A stretch of DNA of 64,000 nucleotides from positions 3,899,390 to 3,963,389 of the forward strand of contig NMRA01000001.1 in the NCBI GenBank assembly GCA_002633005.1, written 5' to 3'. The stretch comes from Phoronis australis (lineage: Eukaryota; Phoronida; Phoronidae). How positions within the stretch are numbered: the first letter of the stretch is position 1; every line of letters begins with the position of its first letter. This document shows positions 1 to 13,749 of the stretch, piece after piece. Made by a program: the position numbers and the translations under genes. A model generated the notes under the pieces. That model did not search any database and was not told the origin of the DNA. It saw nothing but the letters and a program-made list of their open reading frames with translations.

Positions 1-3000
1 CAATGACTTTTTTATTTTGCCCAGACATGTTTCTGTAATAAGATATAAGGTTGCTAATGAAAAACCAGGAAATGACAAACATCTCGCTGAGTTCTGCGTG
101 ACTGATATCGAGACCTCTAGCCATTACTCCAGCCAACATTTCCCACTGTAATACACACAACTCTACACTTCAATCCACCTACTTTGAGGAGTTCGGCTTT
201 ACCATACAGTAGAACTCCGCAAAAAACAGAAGAGTTGTGGTATTTATGGGAAAGCGACATTTGACAAAATTCAACTCCATGGTCTGCATTAAACTAAAAA
301 GCGTACTACCCCACCATGGCGACCGAAGAGTTAAATCGCACATATATAGGTGGGCGTAACACTGAGCACGGATATTGTGACAATTCTTCCCATATTTAGA
401 ATGGACATTTATTTCATCAAATTTTACGTCCAAATTATACACTAGGTCCAGTTGGGCCTGTACAATGTTTATGTCATAAAGCAACATTTAGCAAATACTT
501 TCCATAAGTTGAAGCAAGGTAATCAGATTTTGGAAAAACAGATAAATGTTAATTTTGCCTACTGTTGTTGTGCGAAATAAGTGAATGAAACCTTTGAAAT
601 GTCAGGGGTTGTAGTTTACAGGCACTACTGATTGAGCTCCACTCTCTGGGGGGAACATTTGTGCCAGTTACTTCATGCACAGGTAGTCAAGCAAATTACC
701 ATCGGAGAAGCTGGAATTGTTTTTGGAGGCTTTCATCAATCTGGGTGCTTTTAATACTCAGAAAGAGGTTTAACGGGACGAGGAAGTACTGTAGGTAATG
801 TAAACCGTTGGTGTTTTAAAGTGAAAATAATGAAGATAAAAGTGGAAGTTTAGCTAAATGTTGACTAGCAGCAGCTTCCCTGCGACACGTCTCAATAGTA
901 CGGTTACAAGTATTCATTTGGAGCATGTAAACACAGAAGCTGCTATGCTCAAGATACCTCTGACATAACTTGGATTGCCTTGAAAGTTTGGGAACTCCCA
1001 TATTTCAGCTATAATAAGCGTGGACACTAGGTGCTATCAAATACTACACCTATGACACAGCGCCACCTGACACACCGTAGCTATGTGACTCATTTGAACT
1101 TGACACAAGCATTGGTGTCAATCTGTCACTGGTTTATCAGTTAGCACGATTTGTGCCGATCCCCTTGTTCCGTCTGAACCTAAACCTGTATTAAGATGAG
1201 ACCGATTACCTTTTCCTGCGAAACTGCACCTACTCATAGAACCCGCATTCAACCCTCTTTTGCAAATATATTAGAATGCATTTTTGGCTTAGTTTTCGTA
1301 AGATAGGTTTCAAGTTTTGCGACTCATTACGGAATATTAAAACTTTATTGGCATCAGAATAATCTAAATGCAAAATGGAAACCACCAGAGAACAACTGAG
1401 AGGCAGGTGTCCTACAGACACATAGCATTATGGGTAAATAGCGTAGAATCAGAGAGGCAGCTGTGGTGTTCCTTGAAGTAACAATTACGACATTCTTTAG
1501 GGGTAGCACGTAAGACCAAAGTTTTTGAGAGAAGCTGTGTTCAAACGACCACTGACACTGACCAACGTCAGTTTACTTAACACTCTCTACTATTTTGGCA
1601 GAGAAGTTCACTTCCCCACAGAATGTACAAAAACTAGCAGGGCTTGATTTGGCAACCTGCAGATCGCCAATGCGACATCAGATTTTGTTTGGCAGCTTGG
1701 TAAAAATCTGAATTCTCCAGCAACCACAATACAAAATGGTCTCACTACGAAGCATGCATGATTGTCAGTTTCCTTCTTAGATAAGAGCTGAACGAGAAAT
1801 GCGTGCAATGTATCCCTGTTTTTTTCCCTTCCACTAAAAGAACAGGAAAAATCTCTGTGGCGAGTCTGGGTGTCGTGGGACTCTTGTCCCTTACGCATAG
1901 TCCCAAATGTCTGGCTTTTTCATTTTCAAATTAGGCAGCTATACGTCATTTGTGAAGGCCAGGAATTTCCCACCTTCTCTTACACCAGTGTTTCCTTATT
2001 TTGATGATCTCATTTCCCATTTGGTAACCTGGGAGTTTTGCCAGGTTGGATTTGGCAAGTTGATGTTTTACGTTAAGTGTCGAGCCCTATGTAGTCACCA
2101 AAGGAGTTGGCGAAGCTCAGAATATTCGATCCACAACAAATGACCGGTGGTGACGCCAGTGTATTTTTTAGTTAGTACATGCAAACTCATCGAAAACCTA
2201 AGTCATATAGCCAGGTACTGGTATAGTGAATACAAAATAACGGATATACACTTGATACATTGCCAACTACCAGTGAAATTATACCCACCCATCTCTATTA
2301 CTCTCTCCCACTGATCAATTTACAATGCATAACTCCAATTTATTTTTAGCAATGACCCACGTCACTGGAAAAAACTCAACTGGCTGGAATACCTTACGAC
2401 CAACTATTAAAAACAAGCACTACCCAAACAATATTACACAACTCTGTGCCCGGCAATCCACTTTGAAACCCAACGCAGTCCTGTGTCAACATCTTGAACT
2501 GCCAAAAACGTTTAAACACAACATGATACACATGATCAAGATAGCAGTCACTACCCTTCACAATAGCTGTCCCATACAAGAAAATCAATGTAGATGACCC
2601 AGAACCAATCCATTCACAAACTGTTGAGCTTATACACAATCTATACTGAATAGTCCACAGAGTTCATTCATTGACCTTGATACCAAACATGGTTAGAAAG
2701 TTATAAACAAAAGAGCCATAAAACACTCACCTGTCTTGTAACTATAAAACATCAGGACTTGAGTAATGTAACCATAAAATTATAACTACGTTTACATACT
2801 AATTTCATGGCTTAAAATGAAAGTAAAACGCGAAGACCAGCTTATTTCAAGCTGACTCCTTTGGGGGAAATCCTGACACACACATTGAACCCTGAGGCAG
2901 GACACTCAACACTGGTTGGCACCCAGACCCTCAGGTTAACCTGAGCTAAACAAAGACTTATCAATAGATAGTGTGGGAGGTCAAACAACAACCCTGGAGA

Positions 3001-4187
3001 GGCATTGTGTCTCTGTGGAATGTCCCAGCAGCTGATCAGCATGTTACTGGGTCTTTCAAGCACACAGCCCAGCAGATGTGAGAAACCGCAGTCTAATAGA
3101 ATCACCAAACAAATTTCATGAGCTTTTATTAATGAACCAGCTGTTCAACAAAAGCAATGTTTGTCAAGGTAAAAAGGAGACATTATGAAGATGGCACACG
3201 TGTCCAGTTTCACATAATAGGGGAGCTTTTAAAGGTAGGAAACCTTTCTTTCTTGGAAAATGAGCCCACAACTATTAAATGAACAATTAACTCCAGCATT
3301 CTATTATGAAACAACTTCTTTCTCTACTAATTCATTAAAACCGAGTTCGCGTGCACCAGCACTGTTGCCTTTGTTAATTGAAAACCTAACACTAACAATA
3401 AACTTTGTCATCTCTCATTAATCCTGCATGCAGGTACAACCATTGTTTTGGTTCACAGACTGGGCTGAAACCCAATGTTTTGGTTTCTTAAGATGGCGTT
3501 TCTAATTACAGATGATAACACCATGGACCAAATAGAGCTCACTGATTGTTTCTTTGGAAGATAGCAATGCCAGTTCAACCTACTTAGTGCTAAAACCTCA
3601 GTGGTGTTCAATACTTTAATTAAAGGGCTATTTCATTTTTCCTCACCTGCTAAAATGCAGATAATGGAGCGGTTTACTGAAAGACACGTTTCAAAGCTTT
3701 TCATTTCCTAACATATTGTTTGAGACGTCAGGAAGGAAAAAAGAGTGATGGGGTTGGCTAACCAACCACAATTTGAAGACAGTAGAAGATGACCCTTCAC
3801 TTCTTTTGGACGGTACAAAACATTTCAAGTTCAAAAATACCCTTGAAAACAGCAAGGATCGATGAAATTTTATACTACCAGGTATGACACTTTTGCTTGT
3901 TGCATTTATTTGCACACTACCAGATTCAAATTTGGTGTGACGTCATGAAATGTCTGAAACTGTTATCAGCCAGTAATAACAAAAGATATTTTGCCCCAAT
4001 TCTAACTAGAAAGAATTCTAATGTCTGTACTTGATTACACATCATGGCTGTGACCTTATTTTACAAAGAAACTATAAACAATAACATTTGCGCCTAGATT
4101 TGCAGTACATTTCAAAATTGTCAACTACTTTCTCAGAAAAAATGCAAGTGGTGGAAAATATTGGAACTAGAGGTTGCGTTTTAGACA

Positions 4188-4238
4188 CATTGCACTGATC
4201 ACCTGGTTATGGAAATCTTCCTGTATTTATTAAAATAG
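4188..4238 (-). repeat. SINE 3'-tail fragment
   Basis: Read on the - strand, this contains CCAGGTGATCAGTGCAATG preceded by an AT-rich stretch with TTTTAATAAATA. The same tail occurs in the complete SINE at 40212-40450. I do not see the tRNA-like head beside this copy, so it is a truncated or diverged member. Confidence 0.5.
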
Positions 4239-5082
4239 CACGACTTGGTGATTTCCTGTAGGCAGGTCATGTGTCCCTAGAGCTGTAGGCTGAGAAGCCT
4301 TTGATATGCACAACAAATTTCTACTAGATATTGAGGAGTCTTGGCTTGCATACAACACTTCGGACAACGTGAGCAAGTCATGTGACCTGTGATGTATTGA
4401 TGCGGAGTTGCTGTGCCCAGTAATTATTTGGACCACCTGCCAATGCCAAATATCAAGCACATTTTAGTGGTAAAAATGTAAAAACTTATTTGTTGACATT
4501 CGTGGCTGGTTTAAACTGATAACATGTGTGACCATGGTTCAAACTCAATACAATTACAAATGTCCATGATCCTTTGTTTTTTAACCAGTGGTTTTCCTTA
4601 AAACCATCTTCACTCACTGTATGCCAAAAACTCCTAAAATCCGTATCTAGTTGACAGGAATTTCCTACTAACACATAAATTTATGAATTATCTTATTTTT
4701 TCACGTTCTTGGAAATTGGCACCAAAAAAACAGAAGATGGTCACAGATATACCTCACTGTCTCAGATGCCTAATTGCCAATGCCACTGAAAAGACAGTGG
4801 GTAGAATTTCCCTGGCTGGTCACCCAGATGGCAACTGAATATTCAGAGAGTGTAAAAGGCACGCTATCTTCCCAACTTTACATTATGGTGTTTTTATGCT
4901 GATTTTGAGGTAACTCTTGGACCATGTCTCGGTGCTCCAGCAGCTAAAAACGAACAACACAGGCACGCAATGGCAGAGGTTAAATATCACGTCATTTCCA
5001 TAAATGGTCACACTGCCTAAGGTTTTTGGGAAGTCTTGATGTTCAATAGGGTAGTTATAAAGGCGTACCAGTCAGTGGGAAC

Positions 5083-5118
5083 TTCCGAAAGAGCCCCTCC
5101 GTAAGGGCTATTTCGGAA
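5083..5118. repeat. Short perfect-class hairpin
   Basis: Arms of 14 nt at 5083-5096 (TTCCGAAAGAGCCC) and 5105-5118 (GGGCTATTTCGGAA) pair with one mismatch around an 8-nt loop. It is not followed by a T-run and lies in no recognised gene. It could be a structured RNA, a miniature foldback element or chance. Confidence 0.5.
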
Positions 5119-5246
5119 ACCAGGACTGAAAAAGTCCCCCTGGAAGGTCTTTCCAGATCGTTTTGCATTTCTGATGTGGGACAAAGGTATGCAAAATGTG
5201 GTAAATTATCATTATCTTTCAAGTTTGGTCCTTAAATATTTCAAGT

Positions 5247-5447
5247 CTACCGATTACTTATCAATGGAGGTGTTACGGGCTCTATAGTAGCCAAACCACT
5301 GGCTGGTATTACAAGTGAACCATCAAGAAACAGATCATCTTTTCCAGTGCCACCATCTAATCTGAAGAGCAGTACTCTCTCTACAGCACTTTTAAAGGGC
5401 GCTGCAGTAACCAGTACAAGGTTATGAAAGATCCACGCCACTTTTTT
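5247..5447 (-). CDS. Possible terminal exon of an unknown protein
   Basis: On the - strand a good acceptor (a T-rich tract ending TTGCAG) is followed directly by 66 open codons and a TAG. The peptide begins KKVAWIFHNLVLV, contains LLFRLDGGTGKDDLFLDG and ends PPLISNR. It has no motif I recognise. It might be the last exon of the gene whose large exon is at 9296-10021, but that exon ends in phase 1 and this one starts in phase 0, so at least one exon in between would be needed and none was found. A chance open frame remains quite possible. Confidence 0.22.
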   Translation of the reverse strand, partial: KKVAWIFHNLVLVTAAPFKSAVERVLLFRLDGGTGKDDLFLDGSLVIPASGLATIEPVTPPLISNR

Positions 5448-8400
5448 CTGCAAAATCAATTCCGAGTCCTAGGGTGCTCTCAATAACATCAATAATATCA
5501 GCTATGATTTATTTCATGAATGAAGTGAAGACATTACAAGAATGTGCTCACGATTTCAGATCTTCGTGTTGTTGTACTGCAAGATAATTGGAATTCTCGA
5601 TGCCGGGTTTGGTTTGCGATTCCTGGGGTGAATGTTGTGATTCCTGGGGTGAATGTTGGTCAGTCCAAAACATACAAACGCTATTTGTCTTTAAATCTAT
5701 GGGTGGGTCCCCATCACTTACAAGTGTAGATGACTTTTCTTGGCATTACTTTAACTAGATCAGAGTATCTGCATGCATACTTTGCATGCCCTCAGTTACA
5801 GTGGGGAGACAAAGACATAGATTTTTTTTAAGCCTGTGTGTGAAGCAAAGGTAATGAGTGATATATTGTCGGTCTTATAGGTCTCTTGGAGTGCGAAAGC
5901 ACAATTTCTTGGTAGGTATTTTGTTCATTTTTATATAAAGCGAGACCAGCTAATTAGCTGGAAACAACTGTGGAGTCGCCTGGCTCCTTCTACTGGGGAT
6001 TGATGACTGTCTGGTTCCCACAAAAGTTGTGTTACCCTCTATCGGTGATCATGTCTATTCAGAGAAAGGTTCTTGACTTTAAAGATGTTCGTGCATAGTC
6101 CTAACTATGCTAATGAATAGCAGCAACTTAACGAATGCTATTTAACATAATCTAAACTAAACAAAGTGCAGTTGTACTTGTTGACGACTTGTAAATGTGA
6201 AAACAAAAAAAAATCTGCAAATAAGTGACATTTGCACTCATGACGTACCTCGTGGGCTCACATAGCCCGCATCATATAGTGTTATTCCCCAGTACCACGC
6301 CACTATACTTACTGGGCACGGTTCAGTGATTTGCGGCAACTTATTTCCGACACAAAAACATTTGATAATTTTCAACCTACTTCATATTCAGATCATTGCT
6401 ATACGTTGTGCTTCTAACTAATTTGGCCAGGCAATTACAGTGATAAGTAATTAGCGTGCAAGTTCCACTTTAACACAAACAGCCTCTCTAAAACCTTGTT
6501 CAAACCAAGAACTTTCACCGGATAATAATATCCATCACAATCAAATCCATGCAGTTAACTTTTTTGAGTAGTTCATTTCCTCAAATTTCTCAACAAAATT
6601 AAACATAGACATTTTTCCTGCAGTCATCATGAAACAGGTGGTCAAGAATATTTTGACAATTCATAGATTTGGTCAGCTTTAGCCACCTTTGAAAATTATT
6701 TTTCAGCAGAATCATTGAAGAATTAACAAGCCCAAGAGTCAAACCCTGACTTGCATGTTTTACAGGCTGTAACCGTAGAGTCAAGGTCACATTTCTTGAC
6801 AGTCGAACACAGTTATCCCAAAGATACCTTTACAGGAGGGGGAAAACTCTTATTTCATTTTGACTAACTATGGAAGGTCTTTAATGTTTTAGACTAAATT
6901 CTAATGAGCTATATAACCTTTTTAACTCTTGAGAAATTTTAAGGAAGTATTCTTTTTCATTTTCGTCACATAAGAGGTACGCGGAGCACAGATGATTTTT
7001 TGCTCATTTCAACCACAGATGTGAAGATTTAAACTTTTTTGGTGTTCGACAGACTGCCTGCTCACTGCCAATGAACAACACATGAACTGTACGATACCGG
7101 CACATTCACATGTTTCGCTACGAAGAATCTATCCACTATCGAAGCCAAACTCCAAACCTCCTGCTGATGTTTTGTGCAAAACCTTGCAGAAAATGTGCAT
7201 TATTATTAAAATCAAACCTACCACGTTCATCAAATAAGGTTAAAATTTAAAAGTCAAGTTACTTCTTCAGGAATACCGTATTCGCCGTAATAACCGCCCA
7301 GGGCGCTTAGAAAAGTTCGGTTCAAGGGGGGCGCTTATTATAACCCAAGGCGGTTGAAATCGGTCTCCGAAACGGGTGAAATCGGAAGCTAAGATTCATC
7401 AAATTTACGTTCTTTGACGTATCTGTAATCTATGAAAGACTTCCAACAAAACTGTGGTGCATTGCTATCAAACTTAGCTGCTAAATTACGATCATTTTAC
7501 AGAAAATCGTGCTCAGGGGAATCCCAGGGCGAAAACTCGCCGACTGACTGCCTCAAAATCTCCGTCTTCGATATGGCGNACATGGAGAGAAGCAAAATTG
7601 GAGGATTTTGTAAAAAGAAAAATGGTTTATCTGAATCAGCAATCTGTCGATCATCGCATTCCTGCATACTTAAGAATATCAAAACGCCATATTATCTATT
7701 ATAGAATTTTTTCAAATATTAATTAAATAATAGGAATATATTATGAAGTGAAATGACAAATACGTTAATTTCAACCTGTTTTGCTCATTTGCCTAAGATG
7801 TTTTGGCACTTCAAATAGCACACTGCACATTCCCTTGATACTAAAACTCATCAAACGACAGTAAACATGCATTGCATCTTATACATTATTTAGAATAAAT
7901 CTTGCAAATTACAAAAATCCTGCGGCCTTAGAGTGTAAAAATCCCATCTAAGATGTAAATCCAAATACAAAAACAACAAATCGGTCACTAAAAACAAAAT
8001 AAGGAGACACCAAACAGAGCTACCAGCATAGCATAGAAACATGGAGTCAGTTCGTCAACTCTTGGTGCCTACAGGGGTTGAACCACATAAAAAGACCGTA
8101 AAAGAAACAAATTTAACAAACATATTACACATTATGCTACTGATCAAACAAGTTTGTTTCAAGGACTTTTGAAGGTAGTTCAAGGTTTATTCAATGCAAA
8201 TTCAAGGCACAATTTTGTGTGCGTTAACCCAAGCCCCTGTCGCAACTGTGAAAAATCTTTGAAAAAGGGAAATGAATAGGCAAACTTGATATTGTACATT
8301 GTTAATTACTATAATGCAAAAAATGCAAACTATGAATATTGATACTTAAGGTTATTATTGTGAGAACCATGATGATCGCAAGACATTCACAACCACAAGG

Positions 8401-8895
8401 CAATGAACTTGTCAAAAATCTTGAAATTTGTCAACGAGACAAATGACATCTCTCACCAAGCACCTGAGAATTCAAGGGTAAAATTCCGGTTTTGGCAAGA
8501 TCTACTTCTACAAGACAAAGAGCAATGCTTGTGCATTCTCCAATCTAAGTGTTATGACCTTTCACACCATACTTATTGAACATGCTCTTTAACTTCCCCA
8601 TATTATTAAAACAGCATCACTCAAAACAATTTATTTGAATTGCATGTAACGACCCCTATTGGGCATAATATCACTAGCGTCAAAAAGCAACGAATTTGCC
8701 TTTTAGAATTATCTGACTAGTGATGAGCGTCACCTGACTTAAGCTTTCATGAAATGTTACCACAGTTTTTAAGCTTAAACAGGAAGCAAACATGAGTGTG
8801 CACTTGGTTAGAAAAAGCAGCTGTTGTGCATGATTTATTTAAACCCATGTTTTTGGCAGAAATAAAAAACAAAATACGATACACCTATTTACAAT
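5448..8895. other. Non-coding stretch, one N at 7579
   Basis: No supported exon on either strand. It contains a 22-bp unit repeated twice near 5620-5662 (a GATTCCTGGGGTGAATGTTG core) and a CpG-rich piece at about 7270-7345. The latter's TACCGTATTCGCCGTAATAA resembles the arms of the foldback element at 32788-32898. The open frame around 7432-7704 spans the ambiguous base and looks non-coding. Confidence 0.45.
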
Positions 8896-9140
8896 AAAGA
8901 CCCCTGTTCCAAGAAAACTGACTTAGCCAAGACAAATCTTAACATTTAGTCAATTTTAAATTTGTCTCAAGTCCATGTCAAGAAAGAGATCTAAAGTTTG
9001 ACTTATGTTTTTTACTTAAGTTTTGTCTCAATTTTGACTAACTTACCGGATGTGGACATTCAAAAGTTTGAAAGTTGAGACAAATCTTAAGACTCGAGTC
9101 AAAAGTGAAGTCAGTTTCTTGGAATGGTCCCCTGGTCTTT
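8896..9140. mobile_element. MITE with imperfect terminal inverted repeats
   Basis: The left end (AAAGACCCCTGTTCCAAGAA, then AACTGACTT) is the inverted counterpart of the right end, which reads on the opposite strand AAAGACCAGGGGACCATTCC followed by AAGAAACTGACTT. The interior repeats variants of the word 'gacaaatctta' in both orientations. About 245 bp and no coding capacity, so it is a non-autonomous DNA transposon. No clear target-site duplication is visible. It ends about 155 bp beyond the splice donor of the unknown - strand exon. Confidence 0.65.
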
Positions 9141-9295
9141 CAAATATTTTCAAGACTAAAAGCTGAAATTAAGTGCTTTTCAAGGCCAGAATTAGATTTA
9201 AGGACTATACAAGGCCAAGGCCCAAAATTCAAGGGTTCTTTTTAGACTGTACGAAGCATGAGAGAAAAACAGACATGCAACCACGTGCTGCTCAC

Positions 9296-9992
9296 CTGTA
9301 TTTGATGACTCGTTCTCTGGCAGACCAAATCGTGTGTTGGCCTCCTGATAACTATGAGGTGAGATGGTCAGATCCTGCTGAGGTTCCAGGTAGTTCTCTG
9401 ATGGTTCTTCAAACAGATCAAAGCTGTCGGCGCCGGGATTCTCCGGAAGTCGCATTTCGTTCACGCTACTTATAGTTCCCAGAATTCCTTCGGCATCCAG
9501 CTGAGGTAAGCTAGACGTGACGGCAGCATCGAAGCTGGCGTCAGGCAACATCTCCTGATCAGTGTAGTTGATTGCACTAAGCATGGCATCGCGAGGGTTC
9601 CCCGTTTGGTACTGCAAAGCACGCGTTGCTACCACACTGCCAGTCTGTGACGTGTCAAAGCCAGGCTGGGCAAGAGTCATCTTTACGTCATCCGGAGACA
9701 CATCTAGGTTTTGATTGTTTTCCTTAAAATTTATATACTTGAAATGTTGTTGATTCACGGCATGAGGCGAACGGTTGGGATCAGACATTTGCATGGGATA
9801 GTTCTGATAAAGGTTCAACTGGAAAGGGTTGTTGAAAGTCTGACTGTTGGAGAGGGTCATCTGAGATGGTGGGGGCATGAGATTGAAGGTGCCCGTATTG
9901 TGAGCCGATGGTGACTTCGCCATTTGACCGTTATTGTTGTCAAGGTGATGATCATCGCTGGAGGCCGAGTTGTGACGGAACTTAGTGGCCAT
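9296..9992 (-). CDS. Large exon of unnamed low-complexity, probably nuclear protein
   Basis: The exon runs from a clear acceptor (TTTGAATTGCAG, exon base 10021) to a clear donor (ACAG|GTGAGC, exon end 9296). An ATG at 9992 in excellent context (AAGACCATGGCC) opens 232 codons plus one base. The frame stays open upstream to the acceptor, so either this ATG is the true start behind a 5' UTR intron or the exon is internal; both ends are then phase 1. The peptide starts MATKFRHNSASSDDHH and is rich in Asn, Gln, Ser and Pro (FNLMPPPSQMTLSNSQTF). It turns acidic toward its end (SFDLFEEPSENYLEP). Such composition is typical of activation or intrinsically disordered regions of transcription regulators, but I recognise no domain and give no family. 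Other exons of this gene were not found. Confidence 0.7.
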
Positions 9993-10007
9993 GGTCTTTA
10001 CCTCATG

Positions 10008-10021
10008 GTTACCATAGGAAC
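10008..10021 (-). promoter_or_regulatory. X-box-like palindrome next to start codon
   Basis: GTTCCTATGGTAAC (- strand) lies between the splice acceptor and the ATG of the unknown gene and resembles the RFX X-box half-site arrangement. It may be chance, since it sits inside an exon. Confidence 0.2.
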
Positions 10022-13000
10022 CTGCAATTCAAACATATAGAATGCAAAGATGAAATTGTCAAATTAACTACTTTCAGTCACTCCATTCATGAAGGAACCA
10101 AATCAAAAGTAAAGTCTCCTCTTTTATGCACACACAATCTGCCAACTTTTGTTAAGTTCTACTGAGGGAGTTGGAATACGTAAAGTAAACAAAAAATGAA
10201 AATTGATACAGGAGTAGCCAAATTTGCCCCAAAATCATCCTCATCCATTGCCATGTCCATAAGAACAAATCCGACAAATTTTGTGTGAAGATCTGCAATG
10301 AGTTTAGGTGAAGATTCACCCCTTCATTACAACTACAGGCAGAGCCTTTACACAATCTTGCTATCTCTAGTCAAGATTACAGCCGTTCACTCCTGAACGG
10401 ATTGTTTTAAAGTTTAGCGCTTTGTGAAAGTTCAGAACAAAGTGGTAAAAAATATTTTGTGTTTTTCCAGTAGAATACATTACCCTTGTACTGATTTCTC
10501 TTTATTGGTTACCAAGCCATTTTCGCACCCAGTTTAGGGTCAGAAGTTTATTCGGAAATTAATGTCTTCATGAGTTGCTTAACCAGTACATGCCATGTAG
10601 GCAATTGCATTCAACAGATACCCTAGATGACTATACGTTTGTTGGGCACCAAGCAATTTTCATTAGCTAAGACTGCTTTATGGAAAAGACTTCCGTGTGG
10701 TATCAGGATAAGCTTTTCTGTAAGTCTTTCAAGACTCCCAAAACTAATAGTTATATCAAGTCTGTGACTTAGGTGCCTTATTACTTGGTGAATTCAAATT
10801 TCTCCAATTACGTTGCTTTGTCATAAAATTTATTTTGTTCTTTTGTTCGCACGCTACAGATTGCAATTCTTAACAGATCAATGTGAAAATTGCACGCACG
10901 TGTTTCATGAAAGACTCATTTTTGGTTAAAATCGGAAACCAGATGGAGCTGTTGTGACCATTTTCCCCTTTTTTGGTTGTGGAGTCATAGCTCCGCTGTT
11001 TCTGGTGACATTTTTCTGATTTTTTTTCTTTGGATAAATCATCGAAAGAGCTACCGCAAATGTCCCATTTGTTTTTCTCTAGGTCTTACCATTTTCAAGA
11101 TGTTCGAGATTTCATGAGAACTGGTCTCTAAATAACTAAGTTTTTGTGCCACATCTTCTGCATCCCTGGACAATTCAGCGTAATGGAAACCGTTACTTGG
11201 TACAACTTACCGTTCTCACGATATTAGAGATTTACTGCTCAGATGACTGCTCTTTTGTTGACTACTAAGCTAAAGTTGTACTTTGTTAGTCTATCATATC
11301 TGTGCTAGGGATTGCACGTTTTATCTCACTGACATGAAATTTACATGTTAATTAATTCAATAGCTTGAGGACTTTTGTTCTTATACGAAATTGATGGTGC
11401 TGTGACGACCATTTTACAAATTGTTTATGAAGTTCCAGCTCTGCGATTGTTTGACTGAACCTTTTCGAATTTGATACGTGAATAGTCAAGGTTCCACTGA
11501 AGCTGGCTGATAATTACTGAAAGGTATGTCTAGTTGCACACATTTTGGGAGCTAAAATTCTGATGAGACGGCATTCACAAAGACACATGAACTGTTAAAG
11601 AAGTCTTAGTCATATGAATTAGAGCCGAGCACGGTGCTTACAAGTGAAAATTAAAAAATTTCAGGGGTGAGCAGTTAGTTAAGTATGGACATTAAAGCAA
11701 ATGAGTACCACATATGTGGACGCATAATTCAGGGATATTCCTGGAATGCGCCTTTGAGCCATTAGCATATATAAAAAATAAAAAGGCGCAAGTACATTGC
11801 AACAGTGCGCCCCCTAGGCGCATCTTTTAAAACCCAACACTCTTCAAAAATGCAAGATTCTAGTCAACTTACAGCCAGTCGGGTAAAACATGAGTCTGTT
11901 ATTTCGATTACCCTTGGGGGTTTCTGTTTCAAATGACACAACTTTAATTACACTAAGTCTGCTGGACACAACTTTTTTGAAAAAAGGCACACTTTTTATC
12001 ATCAGGTTTGCCCAGAGGGCACAAGTTCAAACCTGGTCAGGAATATCATTGATAATTGCTTAGCTACATTTTAGCTTTACTCTATCTGCCCACCATAAAA
12101 GAATTATTGAATTCCATAGCTCACCTGGGCAGTAGTATGGTCAAATATATGCCTGGTCCTATATTTGAATACTTGACACAAAGGTCCAGTGAATGACATA
12201 TGTCAAAACATAACCCTGACAAGTATACATTAGTTTCAGTACAGCATCTAAACAAACTGCCAAGTTGGTCTAAAAAATATTCACAATATTTCTGTACATA
12301 GACAGTCAGTGCAAACTTTCCTGGCACAAAACAAATGAAAACGCACTTCTAAGTACTTGGCTCATTACATGCAAAGTAATTGCAAAAGCATCTCAAAAAA
12401 TGCAACTAAGAACTGAGCTTTTATCTTGCAAAAATGCTCGCGAGAAATAATCAATAAGTATTACCACGGCTTGTCAACGATGCACAATCAAGGATCCAGG
12501 TGTTAAGTTACTAATGGAATTGTCTGAACTGGTTTTACCACTTAAAAGACTTTTTAAAAATACCTCATTACATCTTACAAGGTTTTATTTTAGGATGTAA
12601 GAAACTTTTCTCATGAAATGCCAGGCTGTGTGCAGTACAGACACTGCAGATTGATTTTTACTTTAAAACTAAAAAACCATTTTTTGAAAGCGGGCCGACA
12701 TATCGAAATAAAGTGCATTTCTAGACCCTGGCGATGGGAGTATTTGATGGACTATGTTCAGCGCCCTCTACAGCTCACCTTAGTGATGGAAATTCAAATT
12801 TCAATGCAGTAGTATTTCACCGAGATTATAATTTTTTTGCAATCACCAAGCCACCAAATTGCTACTGTTATGCACTTGGGATTCACACAACATAAAATGT
12901 GTGCAAAACAAAAGAAATCGGTTAAAACACGTTAATTTAGGACAAAATATGGCAGACAAGGAAAATTTTCTAGCATAGATTTCATGGTTAATGAAGACTT

Positions 13001-13034
13001 AAGCAATGAGACTTTTCAGCATTACCAGCAATTT

Positions 13035-13109
13035 GTAAACTAGGTCATCCGCCAGGTTCTCTGCGTAAACTAGGTCATCCGCCAGGTTCTCTGCGTAAAC
13101 TAGGTCATC
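13035..13109. repeat. 30-bp tandem repeat, 2.5 copies
   Basis: The unit begins GTAAACTAGGTCATCCGCCA and continues GGTTCTCTGC. Two exact copies (13035-13064, 13065-13094) are followed by a half copy to 13109. The perfect identity suggests recent slippage. Confidence 0.9.
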
Positions 13110-13749
13110 GCTTATGGACCAGTTAGCGCTTCACTCTTCGCGAGTCTCACTGGAGAGAAGCACCAGGAAGGTTGTTCTACATTTTGTAGCCCAAATTACC
13201 AAAGTTCAAATAAATTCCGCTAACTTGAAAGAGGAAAGACAAAACATATTATTACAGATATCTGGCCAATATCATGAGCCACCACTCGTAAGCAAATCAA
13301 AGATGTCCTTACTCGTTGCCTTATCTCGCACTACCTCAATCGCCTAGTTTTCAGTTCGCAGTGCAACGATACAGTTCTCATAAATTCAACTTGTAATGAC
13401 CCCTTTCAATTTTAAACCATGCCCGAAGTACTCGGAAACAAATTATTGTTAGGCAAAACGAGGTTTTTTCCCTGAAGTGCATCGTAAATATCTGAGGTGA
13501 GTTTTCCGCAAACAGCTACTTTGGTTTGAGAGCTGAATTTTAGCTCCCATACTACTATGGGCCGGGCCGGTCAAGGGCCAATTCCTGTTGTACGCACTAC
13601 TTATAGCATTGGAATCAAACTGCTATATATAGAGAAAACGTTTATTAGTACACTGGTGTGAATATTATCAGTGATTTAACCAAAAACTTCGAATTAACTA
13701 GACCCACTAATGTTAGTCTATGATGATAAACTGATATCAAAAGGCCAAA

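Larger units (their letters stand above)
1..5246. other. Intergenic or intronic DNA, no supported gene
   Basis: I see no convincing coding exon here. Open frames are short, lack family resemblance and are not bounded by paired splice sites. The stretch holds a SINE-tail-like fragment near 4190-4235, a strong short hairpin at 5083-5118 and one chance-level CRE-like octamer (TGACGTCA, 3938-3945). A strong donor-like motif for the - strand occurs near 2728, but the sequence ending there has only about 16 open codons. The stretch could be part of a large intron or the 3' flank of the unknown - strand gene at 9296-10021. Confidence 0.5.

Noticed and set aside
3938-3945. CRE octamer TGACGTCA (also at 58292-58299)
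   Set aside because: Neither is near a recognised gene start. Two extra 8-mers of this kind in 64 kb are compatible with chance.
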